Positions 8,181 through 17,782 of a DNA stretch of 64,000 nt are shown here, in pieces. The stretch lies in NCBI GenBank assembly GCA_002841885.1, contig PHBE01000006.1:100896-164895 (forward strand). Reading direction: 5' to 3'. The notes under the pieces were generated by a model, which worked only from the letters and a program-made list of their open reading frames with translations, made no database searches and was not told the DNA's origin. Numbering within the stretch: position 1 is the stretch's first letter; each line of letters opens with the position of its first letter. The DNA comes from Deltaproteobacteria bacterium HGW-Deltaproteobacteria-18. Lineage in GTDB: Bacteria > Desulfobacterota > Desulfovibrionia > Desulfovibrionales > Desulfomicrobiaceae. A program made the translations under genes and the position numbers.

Positions 8181-11100
8181 ATGTCCACTCCCAAAAACTG
8201 GATCATTGCCCTGCTCCTTCTGGTCATTGCAGGCCAGGCCTGGCTGCTCTGGAACAGGGAATCTGGCGATGGGCCCAAGCCCCTTTCCGTGGTCGGCGTC
8301 AGCCTCGACAGCGCCATGCGCACCACCCTGGCCGTGGAATTCGATCAGCCCGTCCCGGACACCATTCGCGCGCAGGCCGCGCCCGCAGGCATAGAACCCA
8401 GTGCCGAGGGGCAATGGGTGTGGACCAATCCCTACACCCTGAAGTTTTTAGCCCAGACGCCCCTGCCGCTGGACATGCAGTACTCGCTGACCTTGAGCCC
8501 CGCTGTCTTTCCGGACGAACTCCTGCGCGCGGAACGCACGCGACTCATCCGCACCGGAAGCTTTGCCGTGCAGGAGATGACCGTCAACGAACTGGCCTCG
8601 GAGGCCGGGCCGGAAATGGTCGAACTGGAGGGCCGGGTCGTCTTCAACGCACCCGTGGACCCGGCCAGCCTGCTGGCCGCCATGAGCCTGAGCGAAGCAG
8701 GCGGCGACCCAGTCGAACTTTCACTCCTGACCCAGTGGCGCACCACCAGCTTCGGCTTCCGCAGCGCGCCCGTGCGCAAGGATACGGCCGGGCGCATCCT
8801 GACCCTGCGCCTGGCTCCGGAACTGACCGTGGCCGAAAAGAGCCTGTCCCTGGGGCAGGAATTCAGGCGGGACATCGAACTGCGTCTGGATCCGGTGCTG
8901 CGCATCGTCGACGTCAGCCCCCAGGCCGACAAGGACCAGTCACGCATCGACCTTGAATTTTCAGCACCCGTCAGCGCCGCCGCCATCCGCGAACTGCTGC
9001 GCATCGAACCCGAGACCCGGACCTCGATCTCCGCACACGGCAAGACCGCCTCCCTCGGCGGCAAGTTCGAGCCCGGTAGCACCTGCACGATCCGTATCGC
9101 CAAGGGCCTCAAAGCCGAGGATGGAGCCTTGCTGGAGGCACCCTTCGAGCAGACCCTGCGCATGCCGGACCTGCCGCCGAGCGTGGATTTTTCGTCCGCC
9201 GGCATGTTCCTGCCGCGTCAGGGACAGGGGCTTCTTGAGGTCGAATACGTCAACGCCGACTCGGTGGAACTGACCGTGAGCCGGATCTTCCCCAACAACC
9301 TGAGCACCCTCTTTCAGGACTACGGCTATTCCATCTTCGACAGCACCTCCGCGCGGGACTCCGTGCCGTATCACCTGGGCAGCGAAGTCCACCGCGAAAC
9401 CTTCAGCGTAACCTCCGCGCCGAACAAGGTGCAGGAGCGGACCCTGTCCATGTCGGAACTCATCCCCGACCAGCGTCCGGGCCTTTACAAGCTTGGCCTG
9501 AGCCTGCCCGCGGATTATCGCGGCGCCACGCGCTGGGTTCTGCGCACGGACATCGGCCTGGTGGCCAAGGAGGACGGCGCGGGCTTTCTGATCTGGGCCA
9601 ATTCCGTCCAGGATCTTCGCGCCCTGGGCGGCGTGGAACTGACGCTTTTGAGCTTCAGGAACCAGATCCTCGGCACCACCCGCACCAACGCCGAAGGCCT
9701 GGCCCGCATCCCCTACGCCGGACATGACGACGAGCTCGGCTCGCCGGCCATGATCCTGGCACGGCATGGCGAGGACTTCAGCTTCATCTTTCTGGACCGC
9801 TTCCGCATCGACACCACGGGACTCGACGTCAGCGGTACATCCCTCAGTCAGGCCGGATTGCAGGCCTACATCTACGGCAAGCGCGACATTTATCGTCCCG
9901 GCGAAACCCTGGACGCAGCGCTGCTGGTCCGGGACGGGCGCATCGGCACTCCGCCCGACCTGCCCGTGACCCTGGAACAGCGCGATCCCGAAGGACGCCT
10001 GCTGCGCACGCTCAACCTGGTCCTGGACCGGGGCATGGCCGGGCTGAGCCTTGACATCCCGGACTGGGCCCTGACCGGGCACTATCTTCTGCAGGCCCTG
10101 AGCGGCGGGCAGGTCATCGGTTCCTATGCCTATCAGGTGGAAGAATTCATCCCCGACCGTCTGAGCGTCGAAATCGCCTCTGCGGATTCCACGGGCAAAC
10201 CCGGGGTCAGCCTGCCCTTTGAGGTCGTGTCGCGCTATCTTTTCGGCCCGCCGGCCTCAAACCTCGCCGTGACGGTCAAGGCGCGGCTGCTGGCCGCCGA
10301 TTTCTCGCCCAAAGGTTTTGAGGACTACAGCTTCGGCGACCCTGGCAGGAGCTTCGAACCCCTGCCGCTGCTGGCCACCGATGGCCGCCTGGATGCCGAC
10401 GGGCGGGCCTCCTTTGACGTGAGCATCCCGCAGGATCTGACCCCGCCGCTCGCGCTCTGGGCCGAATTCACGGGCCGTGTGCGCGAACAGGGCGGACGCG
10501 GCGTGACCGCCAGAAAGCGCATACCCGTGCACGCCTACGCCCTCTATCCCGGCATCAAACGGCCAGGGTCCATGGAGCTTGCCCCGCGCAAACAGGCCGT
10601 GTTCGAATTCGTGACGGTGAGCCCCGAAGGCGAGAGGACTGCACACCCGGAGCTGGTTGCGACCCTGTTCCAGGACCAGTGGCAGACGGTCATGCGCCGG
10701 ACGCAGTCCGGTTTCAGCTACGAATCCGTCCGCAATCCCGTTGAGATCTCGACCCAGCGAGTGACGCCGGGCGACGGCGCAGGCTCCTTCTCCGTCACGC
10801 CTCCGGACTACGGGTCTTACCGCGTGCGCCTGAGCGACCCTGCAAGCGGGGCGGCCTCGGAGCTGGAATTCTACTGCGGCGGCTGGGGCTACTCGCCTTG
10901 GGCGGTCAAGAATCCGGCCCGGCTGGAGCTGATCCCGGACAAGGACGGGTATGTGGCCGGGGAGACGGCCTCCATCCAGATCCGCTCGCCGTTTGCGGGC
11001 AAGGTGCTGGTCACTGTCGAAGGCCGGGACGTGGAATATCTTGAAATCGTGGAATTGAACGGAAACACGGGCCAGCTGCGCATCCCCGTACGCGAGGAAT

Positions 11101-13538
11101 GGCAGCCCAACGTGCATCTCACGGCCACCCTGGTCCGCCGGGCCACGGACATCGCTCCCGGAAGCGCTGGTCGGGCCTTCGGGGCCATACCCATTTTCGT
11201 GGACAGCCTCTCCAATCGCATGGGCCTGCGCGTCGACGTCCCGGACGAGGTCCGGCCACTGACGGATCTTGAAATCCGGGTCCAGGCCAAGCCCCGCTCG
11301 CGGGTAACCGTGGCCGTGGTCGACGAAGGCATCATGCAGCTGGCCGGGGGCAGAAACCCGGATCCCTTCGCCCATTTCTACGCCCAGCGCGCCCTGGACG
11401 TGATCAGCTACGACAACTTCGCCTTCATGTTCCCGCATGTGGGCGCATCGCGCCCCTTGGCTGGCGGCGGCGACGATCTGGGCGGGGCCTCCTCGTTCAT
11501 GCGCACCGAAGGCATCCGCCGGGTCAAGCCCGTGACCTTCTGGTCCGGAGTGCTCGACGCCGGCCACACCGGAATCGTCAGGCACCGCGTCCGCCTGCCT
11601 GATTTCCAGGGCGCGCTGCGCATCGTCGCCGTCGCCAACCAGGGCAAGAGCTTCGGCACGGGCACCGCCATGACCCGCGTGCGCACGCCGTTGGTCCTGA
11701 CCCCGACCCTGCCCCGCTTCCTGTCCCTTGGGGACGAGATCGAGATCCCCCTGACCCTGCGCAACGACACGCCCTCCGGCGGTTCCTTCCAGATCAGCGC
11801 GAACCTGACCGGACCGGCCTCTCTTGGAGACCTGCCCGCCCCCCTGACCCTTGAACCCGGGCAGGAAGACACCGTCTATCTGCCCCTGCGCTGCGGCACG
11901 GAGGAAGGTAAGGTCACCCTGACCTTTACTGCCACGGGAGGCGGCGAGACCGCCACGGCCGGAGAAGAGCTCGATCAGCGCTCCCCGTTGCCCGTAACCC
12001 GGACCATGGAGACCACGGCCCTTGAGACGGCTACGGGAGAAATCAGTGCGCCGGTGCCGGAGAACTTCCTGCCGGGTTCGGCCAGGCGCACGGTGCTCCT
12101 CTCCACCCGTCCGCTCATGCGCTATTCCGGACATCTGGAGAACCTGCTCGGCTATCCGTACGGCTGCGCCGAGCAGACCGTGTCCAAGGCCTTCCCGCTG
12201 CTGCACTTCGGGGCCCTGGCCCGGGAACTGGCGCCGGGACGCTTCAACGCCAACGGTCCAACAGGGCTGGTGCAGGTGGCCATCCGCCGCCTGCAGACCA
12301 TGCAGACCCCGTCCGGCGGCTACGCATTCTGGCCGGGAGACAGCGATCCCGACCCGTGGGTTTCGGCCTATGTGTGCCATTTCCTGCTGGAAGCCCGCCT
12401 GGCCGGGCACACGATCCCCGAACGCATGCTCGAAGACGCGTTCTATTACCTTGAATCACTGGCAAATCCCGAAACCGGGAGCACGCAGCAAAAGACCGAG
12501 CAGGCCGCCTACGCGCTCTATGTCCTGGCTCTGGGCAAGAAGCCCAACCTCGGCAGCCAGGACTATCTGCGCGCGACCTTTGGAAAATCCCTGAGCGGCA
12601 TGGCCAGGACCCTTCTGGCCGGGGCCTATCTGCAGACGAACAACCACGACGCGGGCTTTGCGCTCCTGCACGCGGCTCCGGCCGTCGACGACGCGCGCCG
12701 GGAGAGCGGGGGCAACCTTGGCTCGGGCCTGCGGGACAGGGCTCTCATCGCGCTCATCCTCCTTGAAAGCGTGCCCGACGATCCCCGTCTGCCGGAGCTC
12801 GCGACCCGCCTCGCAGGGGAACTTGGAAGCAACCAATGGCATTCGACCCAGGAGACGAGCCTGGCTTTCATGGCCATGGGCAAATACCTGACCACCCTGG
12901 ATGACGGCCGTCCCTTTGCGGGCACCCTGACCTGGCCCGACGGAGCGCATGCATTCGAGGACACGAAGCTCTTCATGCGCGAGGGCATCGAGACCGCAGG
13001 CGCGCTGACCCTGGACAAGACGCCTGCCGACCGGACCGTCTTCGCCACCGTGCTGACTTCGGCCACGCCCAGGGCCGAGTCCCATGCCCCCTTCAGCCGG
13101 GGAATTGAAGTGGAACAGACGCTGCTGCGCGAAGACGGGCAGGCCCTCATGGACGACAGCGTAAGCCAGGGCGACCTGATCGTCATGCGCACCCGGGTGC
13201 GCAGTACCTCCGGACTCATCGACAACGTGGTCGTGCAGAGCCTGCTGCCTGCGGGTCTGGAAGTGGAGAATCCCCGCCTGGCAACCACGGAACGCCTGGA
13301 CTGGATGGTGGATGAGCCCCTCATGGAAGGCCATCAGGATCTGCGTGACGACCGCATTCTCGTCTTCACCAGCCTGGACGGAAAGGGCTGGAAAACGCGC
13401 TACAGCGTGCTCAGGGCGATCACCCCGGGACGGTTCGCGCTGCCTCCGGTACAGGCCGAGGCCATGTATCATCCCGGCCTGCGCGCCGCAGGAACGCTTC
13501 AGGCCATCACCGTCCAGAGGGAAGCGCCCACCCCATGA
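8181..13538 (+). CDS. bacterial alpha-2-macroglobulin
   Basis: A 1785-residue secreted protein with a single N-terminal hydrophobic anchor (WIIALLLLVIAGQAWLLW). There is no lipobox Cys, so it is probably membrane-tethered rather than a lipoprotein. The thioester motif GCAEQ is present, with the reactive Cys at residue 1329, followed by the Gln that completes the bond. Upstream are MG-type beta domains with the bait region, and downstream the helical thioester domain. Bacterial alpha-2-macroglobulins trap foreign proteases in the periplasm and are usually encoded with penicillin-binding protein 1C, as here, where the stop overlaps the pbpC start by 4 nt. Confidence 0.95.
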   Translation: MSTPKNWIIALLLLVIAGQAWLLWNRESGDGPKPLSVVGVSLDSAMRTTLAVEFDQPVPDTIRAQAAPAGIEPSAEGQWVWTNPYTLKFLAQTPLPLDMQYSLTLSPAVFPDELLRAERTRLIRTGSFAVQEMTVNELASEAGPEMVELEGRVVFNAPVDPASLLAAMSLSEAGGDPVELSLLTQWRTTSFGFRSAPVRKDTAGRILTLRLAPELTVAEKSLSLGQEFRRDIELRLDPVLRIVDVSPQADKDQSRIDLEFSAPVSAAAIRELLRIEPETRTSISAHGKTASLGGKFEPGSTCTIRIAKGLKAEDGALLEAPFEQTLRMPDLPPSVDFSSAGMFLPRQGQGLLEVEYVNADSVELTVSRIFPNNLSTLFQDYGYSIFDSTSARDSVPYHLGSEVHRETFSVTSAPNKVQERTLSMSELIPDQRPGLYKLGLSLPADYRGATRWVLRTDIGLVAKEDGAGFLIWANSVQDLRALGGVELTLLSFRNQILGTTRTNAEGLARIPYAGHDDELGSPAMILARHGEDFSFIFLDRFRIDTTGLDVSGTSLSQAGLQAYIYGKRDIYRPGETLDAALLVRDGRIGTPPDLPVTLEQRDPEGRLLRTLNLVLDRGMAGLSLDIPDWALTGHYLLQALSGGQVIGSYAYQVEEFIPDRLSVEIASADSTGKPGVSLPFEVVSRYLFGPPASNLAVTVKARLLAADFSPKGFEDYSFGDPGRSFEPLPLLATDGRLDADGRASFDVSIPQDLTPPLALWAEFTGRVREQGGRGVTARKRIPVHAYALYPGIKRPGSMELAPRKQAVFEFVTVSPEGERTAHPELVATLFQDQWQTVMRRTQSGFSYESVRNPVEISTQRVTPGDGAGSFSVTPPDYGSYRVRLSDPASGAASELEFYCGGWGYSPWAVKNPARLELIPDKDGYVAGETASIQIRSPFAGKVLVTVEGRDVEYLEIVELNGNTGQLRIPVREEWQPNVHLTATLVRRATDIAPGSAGRAFGAIPIFVDSLSNRMGLRVDVPDEVRPLTDLEIRVQAKPRSRVTVAVVDEGIMQLAGGRNPDPFAHFYAQRALDVISYDNFAFMFPHVGASRPLAGGGDDLGGASSFMRTEGIRRVKPVTFWSGVLDAGHTGIVRHRVRLPDFQGALRIVAVANQGKSFGTGTAMTRVRTPLVLTPTLPRFLSLGDEIEIPLTLRNDTPSGGSFQISANLTGPASLGDLPAPLTLEPGQEDTVYLPLRCGTEEGKVTLTFTATGGGETATAGEELDQRSPLPVTRTMETTALETATGEISAPVPENFLPGSARRTVLLSTRPLMRYSGHLENLLGYPYGCAEQTVSKAFPLLHFGALARELAPGRFNANGPTGLVQVAIRRLQTMQTPSGGYAFWPGDSDPDPWVSAYVCHFLLEARLAGHTIPERMLEDAFYYLESLANPETGSTQQKTEQAAYALYVLALGKKPNLGSQDYLRATFGKSLSGMARTLLAGAYLQTNNHDAGFALLHAAPAVDDARRESGGNLGSGLRDRALIALILLESVPDDPRLPELATRLAGELGSNQWHSTQETSLAFMAMGKYLTTLDDGRPFAGTLTWPDGAHAFEDTKLFMREGIETAGALTLDKTPADRTVFATVLTSATPRAESHAPFSRGIEVEQTLLREDGQALMDDSVSQGDLIVMRTRVRSTSGLIDNVVVQSLLPAGLEVENPRLATTERLDWMVDEPLMEGHQDLRDDRILVFTSLDGKGWKTRYSVLRAITPGRFALPPVQAEAMYHPGLRAAGTLQAITVQREAPTP

Positions 13539-15916
13539 GCAGATTCCTGCGGATCGCGGCGGCTCCATGGCGCAGGGCCACCGCGATCCTCATTTTGGCG
13601 CTGGGGCTCGCGGCATGCCTGGGGCTGCTCCTGGACCGCCTCTTCCCCTTTCCCATGGAACGCCTGAACGCACCCGCCGCCACCCGCGTCCTGGACCGGG
13701 ACGGCAAGCCGCTGCGCTTCTTTCTGGCCGACGACGGGATGTGGCGGTTCCCCTTGAGCCTGAGCGAAGTCTCCCCGGAGCTGACCGCGGCCCTCATTGA
13801 TTCCGAGGACCGCCATTTCTACCTGCATCCGGGCATCAATCCGCTGTCCGTAATGCGCGCACTGTGGATCAATGTCCGGCACGGACGGATCATCAGCGGA
13901 GCCTCGACCATCCCCATGCAGGTCGCCCGTCTGGCCGACCCGCGTCCGCGCACGCTGGGGGCCAAGATCGTGGAGGCGCTGCGCGCCCTGCAGCTGTGCT
14001 GGCATCATCCCAAGGAAAAAATCCTGCTGTGGTACGTCAATCTGGCACCCTTCGGCTCCAATGTGGTCGGAGTCGGAGCAGCGGCCTGGCATTATTTCGG
14101 CAAGGCCCCGGACACCCTCTCCCTGGGGGAGATCGCCCTGCTCTCCGTCCTGCCGCGCTCACCGACCCGCTACAACCCGATCAGGAATCCCGGACTCGCG
14201 CGCGAGGTTCGCGACCGGGTCCTGGACCGTTTCGCGGCGCATGGCGTCTTCGATCCGGCCCGCATCGCCGAGAGCAAGACCCGCCCGCTGCCGGGCCGCC
14301 GCGCCTCCGTGCCGCAGGACGCGCCGCACTTCAGCCGCTGGGTGCGCACGCGCCTGCCCGAAACGGCGGTGATCCGCAGCAGTCTGGACAGACGCGCCCA
14401 GGACATCACCGAGGCTCTGGTCAGGGGACGCATGGAAGGCCTGCGCCGTCAGGCCATCGGCAACGCGGCAGCGGTGGTGCTCGACATCAGAAGCCGCGAA
14501 ATCCTGGCTTACGCCGGATCGGCTGACTTCTGGGATGACACCCGGCAAGGACAGGTCGACAATGCGCTGTCCAGGCGCTCCCCCGGATCGACCTTGAAAC
14601 CCTTTCTCTACGCCCTGGCCTTTGACCAGGGGCATCTGGTGCCGGACTCCATGCTTCTTGACGTGCCCACGGATTTTGCGGGTTATGTCCCGGAAAACTA
14701 CGGCCAGAACTTTCAGGGGCTGGTCAGCGCGCGCACGGCCCTGGCCACCTCCCTCAATGTCCCGGCGGCACGCCTGCTGAACCGCTGCGGGCTGGTTCCC
14801 TTTCACGGACTGCTTGCCCAGGGAGGTCTCTCCACCCTGGACAAACCGGCGAGCCATTACGGACTGTCAATGGCCCTGGGCGGCTGCGAGGTGCGGCTGC
14901 TGGAGCTGACCAACCTTTACGCCACCCTGGCCTCCGCCGGAGTGCACAGACCCGTTTCGCCCCTTGCCGGAGGAACGGACAACCTCGAAAAGGGCGCCCG
15001 GCTTTTCTCCGCCGAAGCCTCGGCCATGATCCTCGGCATCCTGGCCGGGACCAGAAGACCCGACCTGCCCGACGCCTGGGAATTTACCCTCATGGCCCCC
15101 AAGGTGGCCTGGAAGACCGGGACATCGTTCGGACACCGCGACGCCTGGGCCGTGGGCGTAAGCCGCGATCTGGCCATCGGGGTCTGGGTCGGCAATCCCG
15201 ACGGTTCGCAATGCATGAACATCTCCGGAGCGCGCCACGCCGGCCCCCTGCTCTTCGACCTCTTCCGGTCCCTCTCCCCCGGGACGACGGGCCTGCCAGC
15301 GTTCCCCACGCCCGCGCTGCAACGTGTCCAGGTCTGCGCCGTCAGCAGGGAACGCCCCGGCCCCGGCTGCCCTGTCACCACGGCCAGCGTCATAGCCGGA
15401 GTGACCATGCTGCCGGTCTGCGGCATGCACAGACAAATTTTCGTGAGCCCCGAGACGGGCCTGCGCCTGCACGGAGACTGCCTGCTCCTGAAGGAATCAC
15501 GACCACAGACCGCGCTGATCTGGCCGCCCGAGCTGGTGGCTTTTCGCCACGCGCAGGGTTTGAGCCTGCCGGGGCTGCCGGGCATAGATCCCGACTGTCC
15601 GGACGTGCCGGAGGAAGGCGGCCCGATCATCCAGTCCCCGTCCGCCGTCACGCCCTACCAGATCCGCCCCGACGCGCCCCCGGAGTTTCAGCGGCTGTCC
15701 CTGTCCGCGGCCGGAGCAACGGGCGCGGCCGTGCATTACTGGTATGTGGATGGCCGTCATGTGGGCCGGACCGACCTCGATACACCCTGCTTCATTCCCC
15801 TGCAGAGCGGCACGCACGAGGTCGTGGTCACCGACGATCACGGACGCAGCGCCCGCTCGACCTTCACGGTACGCCCGGCAACCAAGGCCGACCTTGGCAG
15901 CCGGGAACAGCCCTGA
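13535..15916 (+). CDS. pbpC: penicillin-binding protein 1C
   Basis: A 793-residue bifunctional peptidoglycan synthase. An N-terminal anchor (residues ~10-33) precedes a glycosyltransferase domain with the EDRHFYLHPG motif. The transpeptidase domain has SxxK (STLK, Ser352), SLN and KTGTS motifs, and a C-terminal beta domain (BiPBP_C type) ends the protein. The ATGA overlap with the alpha-2-macroglobulin gene implies translational coupling. The known idea for this pair is wall repair at sites where the macroglobulin has captured an attacking protease. All catalytic motifs look intact. Confidence 0.95.
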   Translation: MSRFLRIAAAPWRRATAILILALGLAACLGLLLDRLFPFPMERLNAPAATRVLDRDGKPLRFFLADDGMWRFPLSLSEVSPELTAALIDSEDRHFYLHPGINPLSVMRALWINVRHGRIISGASTIPMQVARLADPRPRTLGAKIVEALRALQLCWHHPKEKILLWYVNLAPFGSNVVGVGAAAWHYFGKAPDTLSLGEIALLSVLPRSPTRYNPIRNPGLAREVRDRVLDRFAAHGVFDPARIAESKTRPLPGRRASVPQDAPHFSRWVRTRLPETAVIRSSLDRRAQDITEALVRGRMEGLRRQAIGNAAAVVLDIRSREILAYAGSADFWDDTRQGQVDNALSRRSPGSTLKPFLYALAFDQGHLVPDSMLLDVPTDFAGYVPENYGQNFQGLVSARTALATSLNVPAARLLNRCGLVPFHGLLAQGGLSTLDKPASHYGLSMALGGCEVRLLELTNLYATLASAGVHRPVSPLAGGTDNLEKGARLFSAEASAMILGILAGTRRPDLPDAWEFTLMAPKVAWKTGTSFGHRDAWAVGVSRDLAIGVWVGNPDGSQCMNISGARHAGPLLFDLFRSLSPGTTGLPAFPTPALQRVQVCAVSRERPGPGCPVTTASVIAGVTMLPVCGMHRQIFVSPETGLRLHGDCLLLKESRPQTALIWPPELVAFRHAQGLSLPGLPGIDPDCPDVPEEGGPIIQSPSAVTPYQIRPDAPPEFQRLSLSAAGATGAAVHYWYVDGRHVGRTDLDTPCFIPLQSGTHEVVVTDDHGRSARSTFTVRPATKADLGSREQP

Positions 15917-15942
15917 TAGGCACCTGTCATTCCGGAGGGTCC

Positions 15943-17541
15943 ATGGCCATCAAGCTGCATCTCGTCTTTCAGGATCGCGTCGGCATCGTCGCCGACCTGT
16001 CCCGCCGCATCGCCGACCGCAAGTTCAACATCGTGGCCATGGAAGTGGACCGCGTGGACGACTTGGCCCATGTCTATGTGGAAGCGGAAGACCGGCAGCC
16101 CGAGGCCCTGCCCACGGACTTGCCCGACGCCATCGGCGACATCCCGGGCCTGCTCACCTCGCGCACCATCGACACCCTGCCACAGGAAGAACAGGCCAGA
16201 CGGTTGCGTGTGGTTCTGGACAACATCGCCGACGGCGTCGTGGCCGTCGATGCGTCCGGACGGGTCACGACCATCAACGCCTCTGCCTGCCAGATCCTGA
16301 ATCTGGATCAGGACAGTGTGCCCGGAATGGACGTGCGCGAACTCGAACTCGGGGACACGGCCATTCTGGACAGCCTCGCCGGAAAGGAAAGCGGGGATGT
16401 GAAACGCACCTTGGTCACGCCTTCGGGACGCTTTCAGTATTTCGCCACCTGCCGCCCCATCCGCGACGCCGAAGGACATATCATCGGAGCCGTCGAGATC
16501 GCCAAGGACATGCAGGAGATCCGCATGCTGGCCCGCAGCATCTCCGAGCCCGCACAGATCAGCTTTTCGGACATCGTCGGCCAGAACCAGAATATCAACA
16601 ACCTCATCGGATACGCGCAGCTCATCGCGGCCACGGATTCCATCGTCTGCATCCGCGGCGCGTCCGGCACGGGCAAGGAACTCTTTGCCCGGGCCATGCA
16701 CACGGCAAGCGGGCGCTCCGGCCCGTTCGTGCCTATCAACTGCGCGGCGCTGCCCGAGCAGCTTCTGGAAAGTGAACTCTTCGGTTATGTGGGAGGAGCC
16801 TTCACGGGTGGTCTGAGGGACGGCAAGCCCGGCCTGTTCGAGGTTGCAGGGGAAGGCACGGTCTTTCTGGACGAAATAGGCGACATGCCGCAGCCCTCGC
16901 AGGCCAAAATCCTGCGGGTCATGCAGGATCACTGCGTACGGCGCATCGGGGGCTCGCGAGAAATACCCATTCGGGCACGGATCATCACCGCCACCAACGG
17001 CAATCTGGAGAAAATGGTCGAGGAGGGAACCTTCCGGCAAGACCTGTACTACCGCATCAACGTACTGCCCATCCATATCCCGCCATTGCAGGAGCGCCTG
17101 GACGACATAGGCCTGCTGGCCGAGCATTTCCTCTTCACTCTGGCCTCCCGCATGGGACGACCGGTCAAGACCCTCAATGCGGAAGGCCTGGCCAAGCTGT
17201 GCGCCCACCACTGGCCCGGCAACGTGCGCGAACTCAAGAACGTGGTCGACCGCGCCGCCATCCTCTGTCCGGGGGAAAGCATAGACGAACGCTTTCTGGT
17301 CCTGGCCCACGAGCTTGGTGACCGCATTCCCGGGCAAACTCGGCACGCGCAGGCCGCCGAACCTGGAAAACCCATCAAGGAACAGCTGGACCGCCTGGAA
17401 AAAGACATCCTCGAAAACGCCCTGACCCGCGCCAAAAGCGTCCGCCAGGCCGCCCGAACCCTGGGCCTGTCCCACACCGCCATCCTGAACAAAATCAAAA
17501 AACACGGCCTGCGCGTGTCCAGAAACGTCCGCGTCGAATAG
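15943..17541 (+). CDS. TyrR-like regulator: ACT, PAS, AAA+ and Fis-type HTH domains
   Basis: A 532-residue protein starting at the ATG with GGAGGG 6-7 nt upstream. The N-terminus (MAIKLHLVFQDRVGIVADL) is an ACT domain, followed by a PAS domain (~residues 85-195). The AAA+ domain has Walker A GASGTGKE and an R-finger region, and a Fis-type helix-turn-helix ends the protein (VRQAARTLGLSHTAILNKI). The sigma-54 contact loop reads GAFTGG instead of GAFTGA. ACT-PAS-AAA regulators such as TyrR and PhhR respond to aromatic amino acids. The gene lies 26 bp after pbpC, but no amino-acid gene is adjacent, so the regulated genes are unknown. Confidence 0.85.
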   Translation: MAIKLHLVFQDRVGIVADLSRRIADRKFNIVAMEVDRVDDLAHVYVEAEDRQPEALPTDLPDAIGDIPGLLTSRTIDTLPQEEQARRLRVVLDNIADGVVAVDASGRVTTINASACQILNLDQDSVPGMDVRELELGDTAILDSLAGKESGDVKRTLVTPSGRFQYFATCRPIRDAEGHIIGAVEIAKDMQEIRMLARSISEPAQISFSDIVGQNQNINNLIGYAQLIAATDSIVCIRGASGTGKELFARAMHTASGRSGPFVPINCAALPEQLLESELFGYVGGAFTGGLRDGKPGLFEVAGEGTVFLDEIGDMPQPSQAKILRVMQDHCVRRIGGSREIPIRARIITATNGNLEKMVEEGTFRQDLYYRINVLPIHIPPLQERLDDIGLLAEHFLFTLASRMGRPVKTLNAEGLAKLCAHHWPGNVRELKNVVDRAAILCPGESIDERFLVLAHELGDRIPGQTRHAQAAEPGKPIKEQLDRLEKDILENALTRAKSVRQAARTLGLSHTAILNKIKKHGLRVSRNVRVE

Positions 17542-17570
17542 ATTCAAAAGGAATTTTAGGCACGCCTCAA

Positions 17571-17744
17571 GGCCCGTTGTCGCCATGGATTTGAGACGCG
17601 TCGGCTATCTGACCGAACCAGGCATCGTTTGCCGAATCGTTGCCCACGCGCGGCAGAAATTTTTCGCCCTGCACGCAACGATTCAACTCTACGAGGCCGG
17701 AGAGGGAGTTCCGGCGGGTCTCAAACCCATGGCGACAACGGGCC
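17571..17744. repeat. structured palindromic element, copy A
   Basis: A 174-bp element between two convergent genes. Its ends are 27-bp inverted arms (17571-17597 and 17718-17744; one mismatch). Inside is a second perfect 10-bp inverted pair (17634-17643 and 17675-17684). Two interior blocks, CAGGCATCGTT (17619-17629) and TACGAGGCCG (17690-17699), recur at the same places in copy B at 53713-53889, although the stems differ in sequence. No transposase gene is near. Short frames crossing it are accidental. It may be a non-autonomous mobile palindrome or an RNA element. Confidence 0.75.
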
Positions 17745-17782
17745 GCGTACCACAAATTGTAAGGAAAGGATTCGAATCGATT

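Noticed and set aside
10257..12410. 717-codon minus-strand frame inside the alpha-2-macroglobulin gene
   Set aside because: Low-complexity product without domains; the plus strand has the thioester motif.
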